Below the pieces are notes generated by a model. It saw only the letters and a program-made list of their open reading frames with translations, had not been told where the DNA came from and ran no database searches. This document shows positions 25,082 through 32,981 of a DNA stretch of 64,000 nucleotides, piece by piece. How positions within the stretch are numbered: the first letter of the stretch is position 1; every line of letters starts with the position of its first letter. Both the position numbers and the translations under genes were made by a program. Source of the stretch: Aequorivita sublithincola DSM 14238 (GTDB lineage Bacteria > Bacteroidota > Bacteroidia > Flavobacteriales > Flavobacteriaceae); the NCBI RefSeq assembly GCF_000265385.1, contig NC_018013.1, positions 124,001 to 188,000 on the forward strand. Reading direction: 5' to 3'.

Positions 25082-27052
25082 TTAATCTTCGCCTAGACCC
25101 CAAGACAATTCTAAATTAGAATCTGCTGGGCTTACGCGAACATATCCTTGCATTTCTTGATGAAGTGCAGAACAGAAATCTGTACAATAAAATGGCCAAA
25201 CCCCTACTTGATTTGGGTACCAAACTAAAGTTTCTGTAGCTCCTGGCATAATAAGCAATTCAGCATTATTAGCACCAATTACTGCGAAACCGTGAGGTAC
25301 ATCAAAATCTTGTTCGTGGTTTGTAATGTGGAAGAATACTTTGTCTCCAACTTTTACACCTTCAATATTATCTGGGTTAAAGTGGCTACGGATCATATTC
25401 ATATAAATATGTACTTCTTTCCCTTCACGTTCTACTCTCACATCAGCGTCTTGAATAACTGCATATTTATGCGTGTTTTCTGCAAGTTTGAATATCTTTC
25501 TAGATTTTGGTGCGATCAAATTCGCTGGAATACCGGCTGCATAATGAGGTTCTCCAATGGTTGGGAAATCTAACAGTAGTTCCATTTTATCACCACTAAT
25601 ATCAAATAACTGGGCAGACTGTGTAAGTTCTGGACCTGTTGGCAAGTATCTGTCTTTTGTAATCTTGTTTAAGGCTACAAAGTATTTACCAAATGGCTTA
25701 CGAGAATTTCCTCCAGGAATCATACCGTGACCTACAGAGTAAAACACTGGCTGACGGTCCAAAACTTCCCAAGTGCCTATTTTCCATTTTACAACTTCTG
25801 AAGAGATAAAGAAGGTAGTATAAGCATTTCCTTTACCATCAAATTCTGTATGAAGTGGTCCTAATCCTGGTTGTTTAACAACACCAGCAAGAATATCTTC
25901 AAATTTCAAAATTGGAATTCCGTAAGCTTCTCCGTCAAATTTCTTGTTTTCAATAGCATCAAGCATCTTCGTAAAACTGTGAACAGTTAAATCTGCTGAA
26001 AGTTTTCCGTTTCCGATGATATATTCACCTGTTGGATCAACATCGCAACCGTGTGGAGATTTTGGAGTTGGTAAGAAATAAACAGCTCCAGGAACATCCA
26101 TTGGGTTTACTGTAAGTACTTCCTTCAACATTGTCGAAGTAGCCGTATGGCTATTTTCATCTAAAATGTTATGTGCGTAATTAGCAGGAACTTTTGTTCC
26201 ACCACCGTTATTTACATATTCTTCAATTACTTTCCAGTTTACGGCAGCAATAAAATCTTTATCGTTTTGTGAAGCGTTAACTTCCAATAATGAGTGAGCT
26301 TCTTCAGTATTATAAGTAGTAAAGAAGAACCAACCGTGACTCTTATCACGCCCTGGGTGAGAAAGATCGTAGTTAAAACCTGGCATCATTAATTGGAATT
26401 TAATTCCCATTCTACCTGTTTCTTGGTCAACGCTAATAAATGTAAGCGCTCCTTTAAAGTTACCTTTGTAATCTTTTATAGACATATCTTTCTGTGGCAC
26501 TGGTACAGAGAAACGAGTTCCCGCAACCACATACTCCGTGTTTTCAGTAATAAAAGATGAACTGTGGTTACCCGCACTGTTTGGTATTTCAATGATTTCT
26601 TCAGTTTTGAAGTTCTCCAGACCAATACGTGCAATTCTAGGTGTATTGTTACCATTGATAAATACCCAACGGCCATCTAATTCACCGTTTGTTTGTGAAA
26701 TATCTGGGTGGTGAGCGTCATCCCAAGGTACAAACCCGTAGGAAGTATTCAACATAGGTTTTGTTTCTTCAGAATATCCCCAGCCGTTTTCTGGGTTTTG
26801 TGAGAATACAGGAAGCACTTTAAGTAAACGACCTGAAGGCAAGCCGTAAACAGCAAGCTGTCCGCTGAATCCACCAGATATAAATGCGTACATTTCATCT
26901 AGTTCGCCTGGAGCAACATAAACTCGCTCGGCGGCATTGGTAGCCAAACCACCTTGGCCTCCTTTTTTGTTTTTTTGATTTCCGCCATCATTACAGCTTA
27001 CCATTCCGGCAACCATAACAAGAGCGATTAACATATTAATTGATTTTTTCAT
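25082..27052 (-). CDS. nosZ: Nitrous oxide reductase NosZ, clade II, lipoprotein-type signal
   Basis: The 656-residue enzyme reduces N2O to N2. The N-terminal beta-propeller carries the His-rich CuZ ligand motifs (DDAHHPD, SHGWFFFTT, SPHGCDVDPTGEY) and the C-terminal cupredoxin has the CuA motif CTDFCSALHQEM (Cys623, Cys627, His631, Met634). The signal peptide is Sec-type with no twin arginine, which is the clade II hallmark, and VSC near residue 20 suggests lipid anchoring. It follows fasciclin by 33 bp. Confidence 0.97.
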   Translation of the reverse strand: MKKSINMLIALVMVAGMVSCNDGGNQKNKKGGQGGLATNAAERVYVAPGELDEMYAFISGGFSGQLAVYGLPSGRLLKVLPVFSQNPENGWGYSEETKPMLNTSYGFVPWDDAHHPDISQTNGELDGRWVFINGNNTPRIARIGLENFKTEEIIEIPNSAGNHSSSFITENTEYVVAGTRFSVPVPQKDMSIKDYKGNFKGALTFISVDQETGRMGIKFQLMMPGFNYDLSHPGRDKSHGWFFFTTYNTEEAHSLLEVNASQNDKDFIAAVNWKVIEEYVNNGGGTKVPANYAHNILDENSHTATSTMLKEVLTVNPMDVPGAVYFLPTPKSPHGCDVDPTGEYIIGNGKLSADLTVHSFTKMLDAIENKKFDGEAYGIPILKFEDILAGVVKQPGLGPLHTEFDGKGNAYTTFFISSEVVKWKIGTWEVLDRQPVFYSVGHGMIPGGNSRKPFGKYFVALNKITKDRYLPTGPELTQSAQLFDISGDKMELLLDFPTIGEPHYAAGIPANLIAPKSRKIFKLAENTHKYAVIQDADVRVEREGKEVHIYMNMIRSHFNPDNIEGVKVGDKVFFHITNHEQDFDVPHGFAVIGANNAELLIMPGATETLVWYPNQVGVWPFYCTDFCSALHQEMQGYVRVSPADSNLELSWGLGED

Positions 27053-27085
27053 TATTCTATTGTTTAAGTTAAATTGTTTATGAAA

Positions 27086-27661
27086 TTAGTTTGCTGGTAA
27101 AATCACTTTATCCACTACGTGAACGATTCCGTTTCCTGCAGGAACACTTGCTATAATTTTAGCGCCGCCCACATATACATCATCACCTTTTACTTCTACA
27201 CTGGCATCATTACCATCGGCCTGTCCAAGTTTTTTGAATTTTTTAAGGAAATCTTTTGAATAGTTACCTGGCGTTACGTGATGCTTAAGTATGGAAGCTA
27301 ATTTGTCTTTGTTTTCAGGCTTCAATAGATCTTCTACTGTTCCTGCTGGTAAAGCATCGAAAGCTGCATTGGTAGGTGCGAAGACCATCAAAGGCCCAGC
27401 ATTTACCAATGAATTTTCCAATCCTGCTGCTTGCACAGCTGCTACCAACGTAGAGTGGTCTGGTGATCCGATTGCAATTTGAAGCACATTAGGTACTGAC
27501 TCATCATCTTGAATAAAAGCTTGTCCTTGGTTACTAGCAGGAGCTTCGTTTTGGGTGGAACTCTCTGCCGAAGTTCCAGTTTCGGTGTTTGTTTCGTTTT
27601 TACAGGCTGAAAACACAAGCAGTGCAGCCGCAACAAATAGAATTTTGAATGTTGTTTTCAT
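27086..27661 (-). CDS. Fasciclin-domain lipoprotein
   Basis: The 191-residue protein has a lipoprotein signal (VFSAC) and one fasciclin domain with the conserved H1 and H2 segments (LMVFAPTNAAFDALP, GIVHVVDKVILP). Fasciclin domains mediate adhesion or protein contacts. Its presence between cytochrome c and nosZ is found in some Bacteroidetes nos clusters, so it may support NosZ on the membrane surface; this is inference. Confidence 0.9.
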   Translation of the reverse strand: MKTTFKILFVAAALLVFSACKNETNTETGTSAESSTQNEAPASNQGQAFIQDDESVPNVLQIAIGSPDHSTLVAAVQAAGLENSLVNAGPLMVFAPTNAAFDALPAGTVEDLLKPENKDKLASILKHHVTPGNYSKDFLKKFKKLGQADGNDASVEVKGDDVYVGGAKIIASVPAGNGIVHVVDKVILPAN

Positions 27662-27677
27662 TTTGGTTTTGGTTTTT

Positions 27678-27713
27678 AAAACCTTGCAGGGCCTAAACTC
27701 TGCAAGGGGTTTT
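27678..27713. repeat. Hairpin with CCTTGCAG core between cytochrome c and fasciclin genes
   Basis: AAAACCTTGCAG (27678-27689) pairs with CTGCAAGG plus GTTTT (27700-27713). It lies in the 72-bp gap between two genes of the nos operon. The core matches the hairpin at 1065-1111. It may partly terminate or stabilise the mRNA, or be a dispersed repeat. Confidence 0.6.
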
Positions 27714-27732
27714 GGTTGTTTAAGTATATAGA

Positions 27733-28239
27733 TTAAAGTGTTCTAAAATATTCCAATACTTGTCTGGCTTCTTCCTCGGTAAGGTGTTGGTTTGCCATTG
27801 GCGAACCGTTAAATTCTGCCATTAATGCCATTGCAAGTGGATCTTTTTGAGTCATTTCCTCAGGGTTTAGGATCATATTCATAATCCACTCTGGAGTACG
27901 TCTTTCCATAATTCCCTTAGGCGCTGGTCCAACAAACTTTTTGTCTGGTTTGTGGCAAGCCATACATTTGTTTTTGTAAACCTCCATACCTTTGGCAGCC
28001 ATTGCATCATCTATTGTGGCTGGAATTTCTACGCTTTTTATTGGGCCAATTCCCTTATCAGTCAAATTAATAGTTTCGGAAGGCTTGATGGTGCTTTCTG
28101 TTGGAGTTTCCGCTGGAGTTTCAGTAGCCGCTGGTTTTTGACCTATTTGAATACCGTCGTTCTTTTTTTCTTCTTTTCCACCGCAGCTTATCAAGGTTAG
28201 GATTGTTAATGCGGTTATTGATTTCATTATGTTTTTCAT
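27733..28239 (-). CDS. Monoheme cytochrome c lipoprotein of the nos operon
   Basis: The 168-residue protein has a lipoprotein signal (LISC), a low-complexity linker rich in Thr, Glu and Pro, and one cytochrome c domain with CMACH and a downstream Met. It is the likely electron donor to NosZ. The ATG at 28239 is chosen because the predicted transcript start (about 28259) excludes the in-frame ATG at 28266. It is the first gene of the nos operon. Confidence 0.9.
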   Translation of the reverse strand: MKNIMKSITALTILTLISCGGKEEKKNDGIQIGQKPAATETPAETPTESTIKPSETINLTDKGIGPIKSVEIPATIDDAMAAKGMEVYKNKCMACHKPDKKFVGPAPKGIMERRTPEWIMNMILNPEEMTQKDPLAMALMAEFNGSPMANQHLTEEEARQVLEYFRTL

Positions 28240-28263
28240 AGTTGTTTGGATTAATTTATAGGA

Positions 28264-28307
28264 CAAAACTATCCTTATTGAATGATGTGTGAAATGATAT
28301 ATATCAT
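28264..28307 (-). promoter_or_regulatory. nos operon promoter with perfect FNR-like palindrome
   Basis: ATGATATATATCAT (28294-28307) is a perfect 14-bp palindrome. The -7 element TAGTTTTG (28271 to 28264) is 36.5 bp from its centre, and a TTTC 19 bp before it serves as a weak -33 element that abuts the palindrome. This is the clearest class II activator arrangement in the window. Confidence 0.8.
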
Positions 28308-28386
28308 AAAAAGTATTATTATATCTTTTAATCTTATTTAATAATAAAGAAAATATATGGTGTCAAAAATTTCAGCTAGAGGCAAC

Positions 28387-28435
28387 TTTTTATGATAAAA
28401 ATCATAAAAAGAAGAATACTGAAAAGTTACTTTTA
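28387..28435 (+). promoter_or_regulatory. FNR-like palindrome and promoter of the small lipoprotein gene
   Basis: TTTTTATGAT (28387-28396) and ATCATAAAAA (28401-28410) form 10-bp perfect arms around AAAA. On the plus strand the -7 element TACTTTTA ends at 28435, 36.5 bp from the centre. Together with the nos promoter this makes a divergent pair of FNR-like sites 98 bp apart. Confidence 0.78.
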
Positions 28436-28451
28436 CCAAAATTTATCAATT

Positions 28452-28949
28452 ATGAGAAAAGCAATTTTATACACAGCTCTTATTTCAGCAATTACAATAG
28501 GTTGTAACGATGCCAATAAGCAAGAACAATCTGAGACTGTTGAAGCAACAGAAGTGATTCAAGAAAATAATTCAGAAGAAATACATACCGAAGATCATTC
28601 TTTAAACAATGACTGGGTAAATGAAATAGCCCTAGATAACGGCGCCAAATGGGAAGCCAATCTGGAAACAAATGAAGGGGTACTAAAAATGCTTGAAGAT
28701 ATAAAGTCTAGCGAGCCACAATCTATTGAAGATTATCACGGCTTAGCTACTCAGTTAAATGAAGAAAAAAATACTGTAGTTAAACAATGTACGATGAAAG
28801 GACCTTCACACGATAACCTTCACGTTTTTTTACATCCATTAATTGAGAAAATTGGAGCTTTAGGAAAAGTTTCAACAACAACAGAAGGTGCCGAAATAAC
28901 AAAAAGCATCAAGGAAAACCTCGATGCTTATAGTAATTATTTTAAATAA
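28452..28949 (+). CDS. Lipoprotein of unknown function, divergent from the nos operon
   Basis: The 165-residue protein has a lipoprotein signal (ITIGC), an acidic linker and a helical C-terminal half with VKQCTMKGPSHDNLHVFLHP, where one Cys, three His and a Met could bind metal. I do not recognise a named family. The ATG at 28452 is supported by the predicted transcript start near 28440, which excludes the upstream in-frame ATG at 28392. Shared FNR-like control with the nos genes suggests a periplasmic role at low oxygen. Confidence 0.75.
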   Translation: MRKAILYTALISAITIGCNDANKQEQSETVEATEVIQENNSEEIHTEDHSLNNDWVNEIALDNGAKWEANLETNEGVLKMLEDIKSSEPQSIEDYHGLATQLNEEKNTVVKQCTMKGPSHDNLHVFLHPLIEKIGALGKVSTTTEGAEITKSIKENLDAYSNYFK

Positions 28950-28998
28950 TTGGCTACTCTATTTTTGAGAGTCTATATTTAAAATAGTTCGATCTGTT

Positions 28999-29850
28999 TT
29001 AATTTCTTAAATCGTGCATTGCCAAAAGAGGCACATTGGTATGCTTACCAAGTTCTTTCACCATTGGGTTTGAAAAAATACTGCTGAAAAAATTGTGTTT
29101 TTTGTTTACAATTGCAATCATTTCACTTTGGCGGCTTTGAACAAAACTGCGAACACCATCACGTAAATCTATATCAAATAGCGTGTGTTGTGTGAACGTT
29201 GCTGGGTCCAAAAGACGTTCCAGTAATGCTTTGTTATCCAATTGTGCTTTTGTCAACGTTTTACCTTTTTGAATGTGCAAAATGCGGATTGGAGCGTTTG
29301 TGCACCGTGAAATTTCAACCAAAGTTGCCAGTTCCTTTTCCTTATAATGCGTTCTAAAACTGGTCGGAAATACAATCTCGTTAGGATCCTTAAACATAAC
29401 AGTTGCTGGAATGGCGAGCACTGGACAATTCCTGATTTCCTCCATTGCATTTACGGCATTACTTCCAAGGATTATGGTTTTATTGTCCGTTTCGCCCTGA
29501 GTTCCCATTACAACCAATTCAATATCTTGCTTCTCAACTGTTTTTTTCAGAACATCGAAAAACGACCCAAATTCAGTAATATATTGAAATGTGTGTTTAT
29601 CATTTTCTTCAAATAAACCCATCTGCACTTTAAACTTTTCCATATTCCTTTCAGCATTTTCCTTTGCCGCAAGATGTGCTTTTTCAGTGGGTTCGGGAAT
29701 CAAAAGATTGTCTTTGGAATATCCTGAATGATAAAAGGTGTGCAATATAAAAAATTCGCAATCTTCCCTTTTGTATATTTCCATTGCATATTTAAGGGCG
29801 TTCCAAGAATTTTTTGAAAAATCTGTGGGAATTAATATTCGCTTTTTCAT
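28999..29850 (-). CDS. Universal stress protein with two Usp domains, copy 1
   Basis: The 283-residue protein has two Usp folds; the first begins with ILIPTDFSKNSWNALKYA and has VVMGTQGE...GSNA, the ATP-binding type motif. It is cytosolic and linked with survival in growth arrest. No FNR-like site lies before it; the 45-bp gap to the next usp gene suggests that both are read from the promoter at 30769-30811. Confidence 0.9.
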   Translation of the reverse strand: MKKRILIPTDFSKNSWNALKYAMEIYKREDCEFFILHTFYHSGYSKDNLLIPEPTEKAHLAAKENAERNMEKFKVQMGLFEENDKHTFQYITEFGSFFDVLKKTVEKQDIELVVMGTQGETDNKTIILGSNAVNAMEEIRNCPVLAIPATVMFKDPNEIVFPTSFRTHYKEKELATLVEISRCTNAPIRILHIQKGKTLTKAQLDNKALLERLLDPATFTQHTLFDIDLRDGVRSFVQSRQSEMIAIVNKKHNFFSSIFSNPMVKELGKHTNVPLLAMHDLRN

Positions 29851-29895
29851 AATTGATTTTTTTTAAATGAATTGATTTACTTTTCTGCTACTATT

Positions 29896-30744
29896 TTAAT
29901 ATTTCACTGGAATTACTAAAGTGGGAACATGTGCGTGTTTCCCTACTCTACTAACCACTGGTTCGCGGAAAAGTTGCTTAATAAAAGCATGTTTGTGATA
30001 AATTAATGTAAAAAGGTCTATTTCTCTTTCATCGATAAAAGCGTGAAGCGATTTTGAAATGTTTCCGTTTTTAGGGACGAAATGAAACGCTGTGTCATAT
30101 TCGGTAAGATCATTCTTAAACTTCTCAAAGTTCTGTTGTTGTTTTTCATCCAAATTTGCTTCTAAACCTACGTGAATTATATGAAGTTGAGAATTATACT
30201 GTCTTACCAAACGCGTTATAGGTTTCAATTTTGAGAGTTGATAAAACTCATTATAGTCTGTTGCGAAAGCCATTTTTAAAGGAATCACAAAGCCAACTTG
30301 GCTGGGAACAATCAGTAGCGGACAACCTTCCAAACTTTTAGTAATCGTAACGGTCGTGCTTCCCATCAGTACATCTTCGGCGCCTGTACGACCTTTGCTG
30401 CCCATTACAACAAGGTCTATATCTTCAGAAACAACCAAGCTGTTTATGGATTTTGACAATGAAGCTGGCGTTGAAATAATTTCGTATTTGTGGGATTGTT
30501 TTTTTGTATCGAGTTTAATTTTCTCCAACAATTTTTCCCCATCCTCGTCAGATTGTTTGTAAAGGGTTTCAATAATACTATCAGAACGACCAATATCTAC
30601 ACGACTTGTTAATTTGCCGATTTCATCAGAAAAAGAATGAAGAATGGTTATACTTAAAGCTTCATCGCTAAAAAGTCTTGAAACATAAACTAATGCAGCA
30701 TACGCATTATTTGAGAAATCTGTGGGAACTAATATTTTTCGCAT
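29896..30744 (-). CDS. Universal stress protein with two Usp domains, copy 2
   Basis: The 282-residue protein begins with ILVPTDFSNNAYAAL and carries VVMGSKGRTGAED...GSTT in its first Usp domain; the second is divergent, as in the other copies. Its promoter carries an FNR-like palindrome, so expression should rise when oxygen falls. It is followed by usp copy 1. Confidence 0.92.
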   Translation of the reverse strand: MRKILVPTDFSNNAYAALVYVSRLFSDEALSITILHSFSDEIGKLTSRVDIGRSDSIIETLYKQSDEDGEKLLEKIKLDTKKQSHKYEIISTPASLSKSINSLVVSEDIDLVVMGSKGRTGAEDVLMGSTTVTITKSLEGCPLLIVPSQVGFVIPLKMAFATDYNEFYQLSKLKPITRLVRQYNSQLHIIHVGLEANLDEKQQQNFEKFKNDLTEYDTAFHFVPKNGNISKSLHAFIDEREIDLFTLIYHKHAFIKQLFREPVVSRVGKHAHVPTLVIPVKY

Positions 30745-30768
30745 GATATTACTTTAAAAATTGAAAAG

Positions 30769-30812
30769 TAAAGGTAGCAAACGGAACACTAAAAAAGTAT
30801 GATTAATGTCAT
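30769..30812 (-). promoter_or_regulatory. usp copy 2 promoter with FNR-like site
   Basis: ATGAT-TAAT-GTCAT (30799-30812) is followed by the -7-like element TACCTTTA (30776 to 30769), again 36.5 bp from centre to last base. The arms differ at one base. Confidence 0.7.
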
Positions 30813-30932
30813 CTTAACTATTGATTATTAAGGATTTGTTAAGAAAAATACAACTGTAGATTTATGACTTGAAAATTTGAAATGTAGAAATATTTAATTA
30901 AATTTTTTTTACTGAAAACTGAATACTAAAAA

Positions 30933-31766
30933 CTATTCATGAATCACCAAAAACGGAACGTGGGTGTGATAACTCACAAATTTCACCGCCGGCCTTAGGA
31001 GCAATCGCTGGATGAAATTCAAATTTTTTGCTACAATTGAAACTAAGCTTATTTCCCAAGTTTCAACGAAGTTTTCAATACCAGTTTCAAGTTCCTTGTT
31101 TTCCACAAAGTGAAAACTGTGTTTCTTTTCCCTAAAAAAATAGTGCAGAAATCCCTTGTTGTCTGTTTGGGTTACGCTAAGATCTGAATTGTTGGATTTC
31201 ACATGAAGCACGCGAAGTGGCGCATTGTGAAGACTCAAAGTTTCAGAAAGTGTACTTATCACCTTGTTGCGATAAACACAGTTGTAGTCTGTAACAAAAG
31301 CAATGTTTTTTACGCCTACAAAGCGCGCATCTCCTGGGATTATCATTATTGGACATTTCACTTTTGTGATAACCTCTACAGTATTGCTTCCCATGTCACT
31401 AGAATTATTTTTTGATGCGCCTTTTGTACCCATCAAAATATAGTCTATTTCCTTTTCGGAAACTTGTTTGCGGATGGCTTCCACTAAATTTGAATCTTCT
31501 TCAAGAGCGAAAAAGTTGTGTTCGGAGTTTTTGGTTGAAATTCGACATGTAGTTATTTCCGCTTTTAAAAGTGAAGTCGTGTTTTGAACGGTTTGTATTT
31601 CGGAATCAAAAAAACCTTCAAACTCAGGATCTACTTGAAGTTTGCCTTTGGAGGACGAATGAAGTATGTAAAAATTCACAGGAATTTCGGCAAAATAATC
31701 CAGCGCATACCTAATGGCATTATGCGCATTCTCAGAAAAATCCGTAGGAATTAATATATTTTTCAT
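30933..31766 (-). CDS. Universal stress protein with two Usp domains, copy 3
   Basis: The 277-residue protein begins with ILIPTDFSENAHNAIRYALD and has YILMGTKGAS...MGSNT. The ATG at 31766 is chosen over an in-frame TTG at 31775, since the predicted transcript starts near 31781. It is monocistronic and has its own FNR-like promoter. Confidence 0.9.
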   Translation of the reverse strand: MKNILIPTDFSENAHNAIRYALDYFAEIPVNFYILHSSSKGKLQVDPEFEGFFDSEIQTVQNTTSLLKAEITTCRISTKNSEHNFFALEEDSNLVEAIRKQVSEKEIDYILMGTKGASKNNSSDMGSNTVEVITKVKCPIMIIPGDARFVGVKNIAFVTDYNCVYRNKVISTLSETLSLHNAPLRVLHVKSNNSDLSVTQTDNKGFLHYFFREKKHSFHFVENKELETGIENFVETWEISLVSIVAKNLNFIQRLLLRPAVKFVSYHTHVPFLVIHE

Positions 31767-31785
31767 TGCAAACAATTCACACTGA

Positions 31786-31828
31786 CAAATGTATCTGTAC
31801 TGTTTGTTACAATAAATGACAAAAATCA
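31786..31828 (-). promoter_or_regulatory. usp copy 3 promoter with FNR-like site
   Basis: TGAC-AAAA-ATCA (31817-31828) stands 36.5 bp (centre to last base) from a full consensus -7 element TACATTTG (31793 to 31786). Confidence 0.72.
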
Positions 31829-31934
31829 GTTTTTAGTAAATTGACTGATTTAATGTTGAAAACAGGAAAAAATAGTTTAGGAAAAAACTTCATAAACTAT
31901 ATGCAAAAGGAGTATTCGAAAGTTTAAAAGCGAT

Positions 31935-32975
31935 TTAATTAATATCTCTTAAACTCTCCAAATCTATAACTCGAATATCTCGTCCTTCAATTTCAATAAT
32001 ACCACTTTTTTTAAAATCTGAAAGTGTTCTTATTAAACTTTCCGTAGCAATTCCCGCGGTTGCGGCTAGATCATTTCTAGAAATTCGCAATGGAGCTTTT
32101 GGATTTTTATTCATTATTTCAACAAACTGAATAATGGTTGAGGCCGTTTTTTTCCTAACCGAGCTATACGCCATTTTCAGTAATTGTTGTTTTACATCAG
32201 CAAGATTATCGGAAAGAAGATTCATTAATTCTAAAGAAACATCTTGGCTTTTCTTCAAAATATCCTTGACGTAAGCTTTTGATAATCCAACAATTTCAAC
32301 ATCTTCCACAGCTGTTGCGGTTTCGTTGTACGGAAAATTATCATCAAAAGACGTAAAGCCTAAAAAGTCGTCTTCTTTGTGAAGACCAGTGATTAGTTCC
32401 TTTGCATTGTCATCCATAGTGTGGGTTTTCACAACGCCCTTAAGTATTAAAAAAAGACTGTTAGAATGATCGCCTCTACGATAAATATTTTCTCCCTTTT
32501 TATATTTTGAAACTTGGCCTTCATCACAAAAAAAATTCTTTAACTGATTTAGATTTTTTGGATTTTCTTCATCTATAGAAAGGTTTTGATTTCTCATTGC
32601 TAAAATGCTCGCCTTTGCCAAGCGACTTTCCACAGCACTTAACAGCTCTTCTTCATCAAAAGGTTTTGTGAGATAATCGTCCGCGCCCATATCCATTCCT
32701 TTTCTAATTTCTTTGTGTTCCGTTTTGGCCGAAAGAAAAATGAAAGGAATATGCTTGGTTTTTTCTTCAGAAGTTACTGCTTCCAATACACCATAACCAT
32801 CAATTTCGGGCATCATAATATCACAAATAATTATGTTTGGCGTTTCTTGAATTGCTTTTTCTATCCCTATTCTGCCGTTTGGGGCAGTAAAAACTTTGTA
32901 ATTGGAAAGCTCCAAAAGCTCGGCGGTGTTTTCGCGTAAGGCGGTGTCGTCTTCAATTAGGAGGATGGTTTTCAT
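31935..32975 (-). CDS. Response regulator with CRP/FNR-type output
   Basis: The 346-residue protein has a receiver domain with phospho-acceptor Asp52 (IIICDIMMP) and a Lys in YLTKPF, a cyclic-nucleotide-binding-like domain (about 150-265, with GENIYRRGDHSNSLFLILKG) and a CRP-type helix-turn-helix at the end (LAATAGIATESLIRTLSDF). There is no N-terminal Cys cluster as in FNR. It overlaps no gene but follows the kinase by 6 bp. It is the only CRP/FNR-family protein in the window and the prime candidate to bind the many FNR-like palindromes. Confidence 0.93.
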   Translation of the reverse strand: MKTILLIEDDTALRENTAELLELSNYKVFTAPNGRIGIEKAIQETPNIIICDIMMPEIDGYGVLEAVTSEEKTKHIPFIFLSAKTEHKEIRKGMDMGADDYLTKPFDEEELLSAVESRLAKASILAMRNQNLSIDEENPKNLNQLKNFFCDEGQVSKYKKGENIYRRGDHSNSLFLILKGVVKTHTMDDNAKELITGLHKEDDFLGFTSFDDNFPYNETATAVEDVEIVGLSKAYVKDILKKSQDVSLELMNLLSDNLADVKQQLLKMAYSSVRKKTASTIIQFVEIMNKNPKAPLRISRNDLAATAGIATESLIRTLSDFKKSGIIEIEGRDIRVIDLESLRDIN

Positions 32976-32981
32976 TTAATT

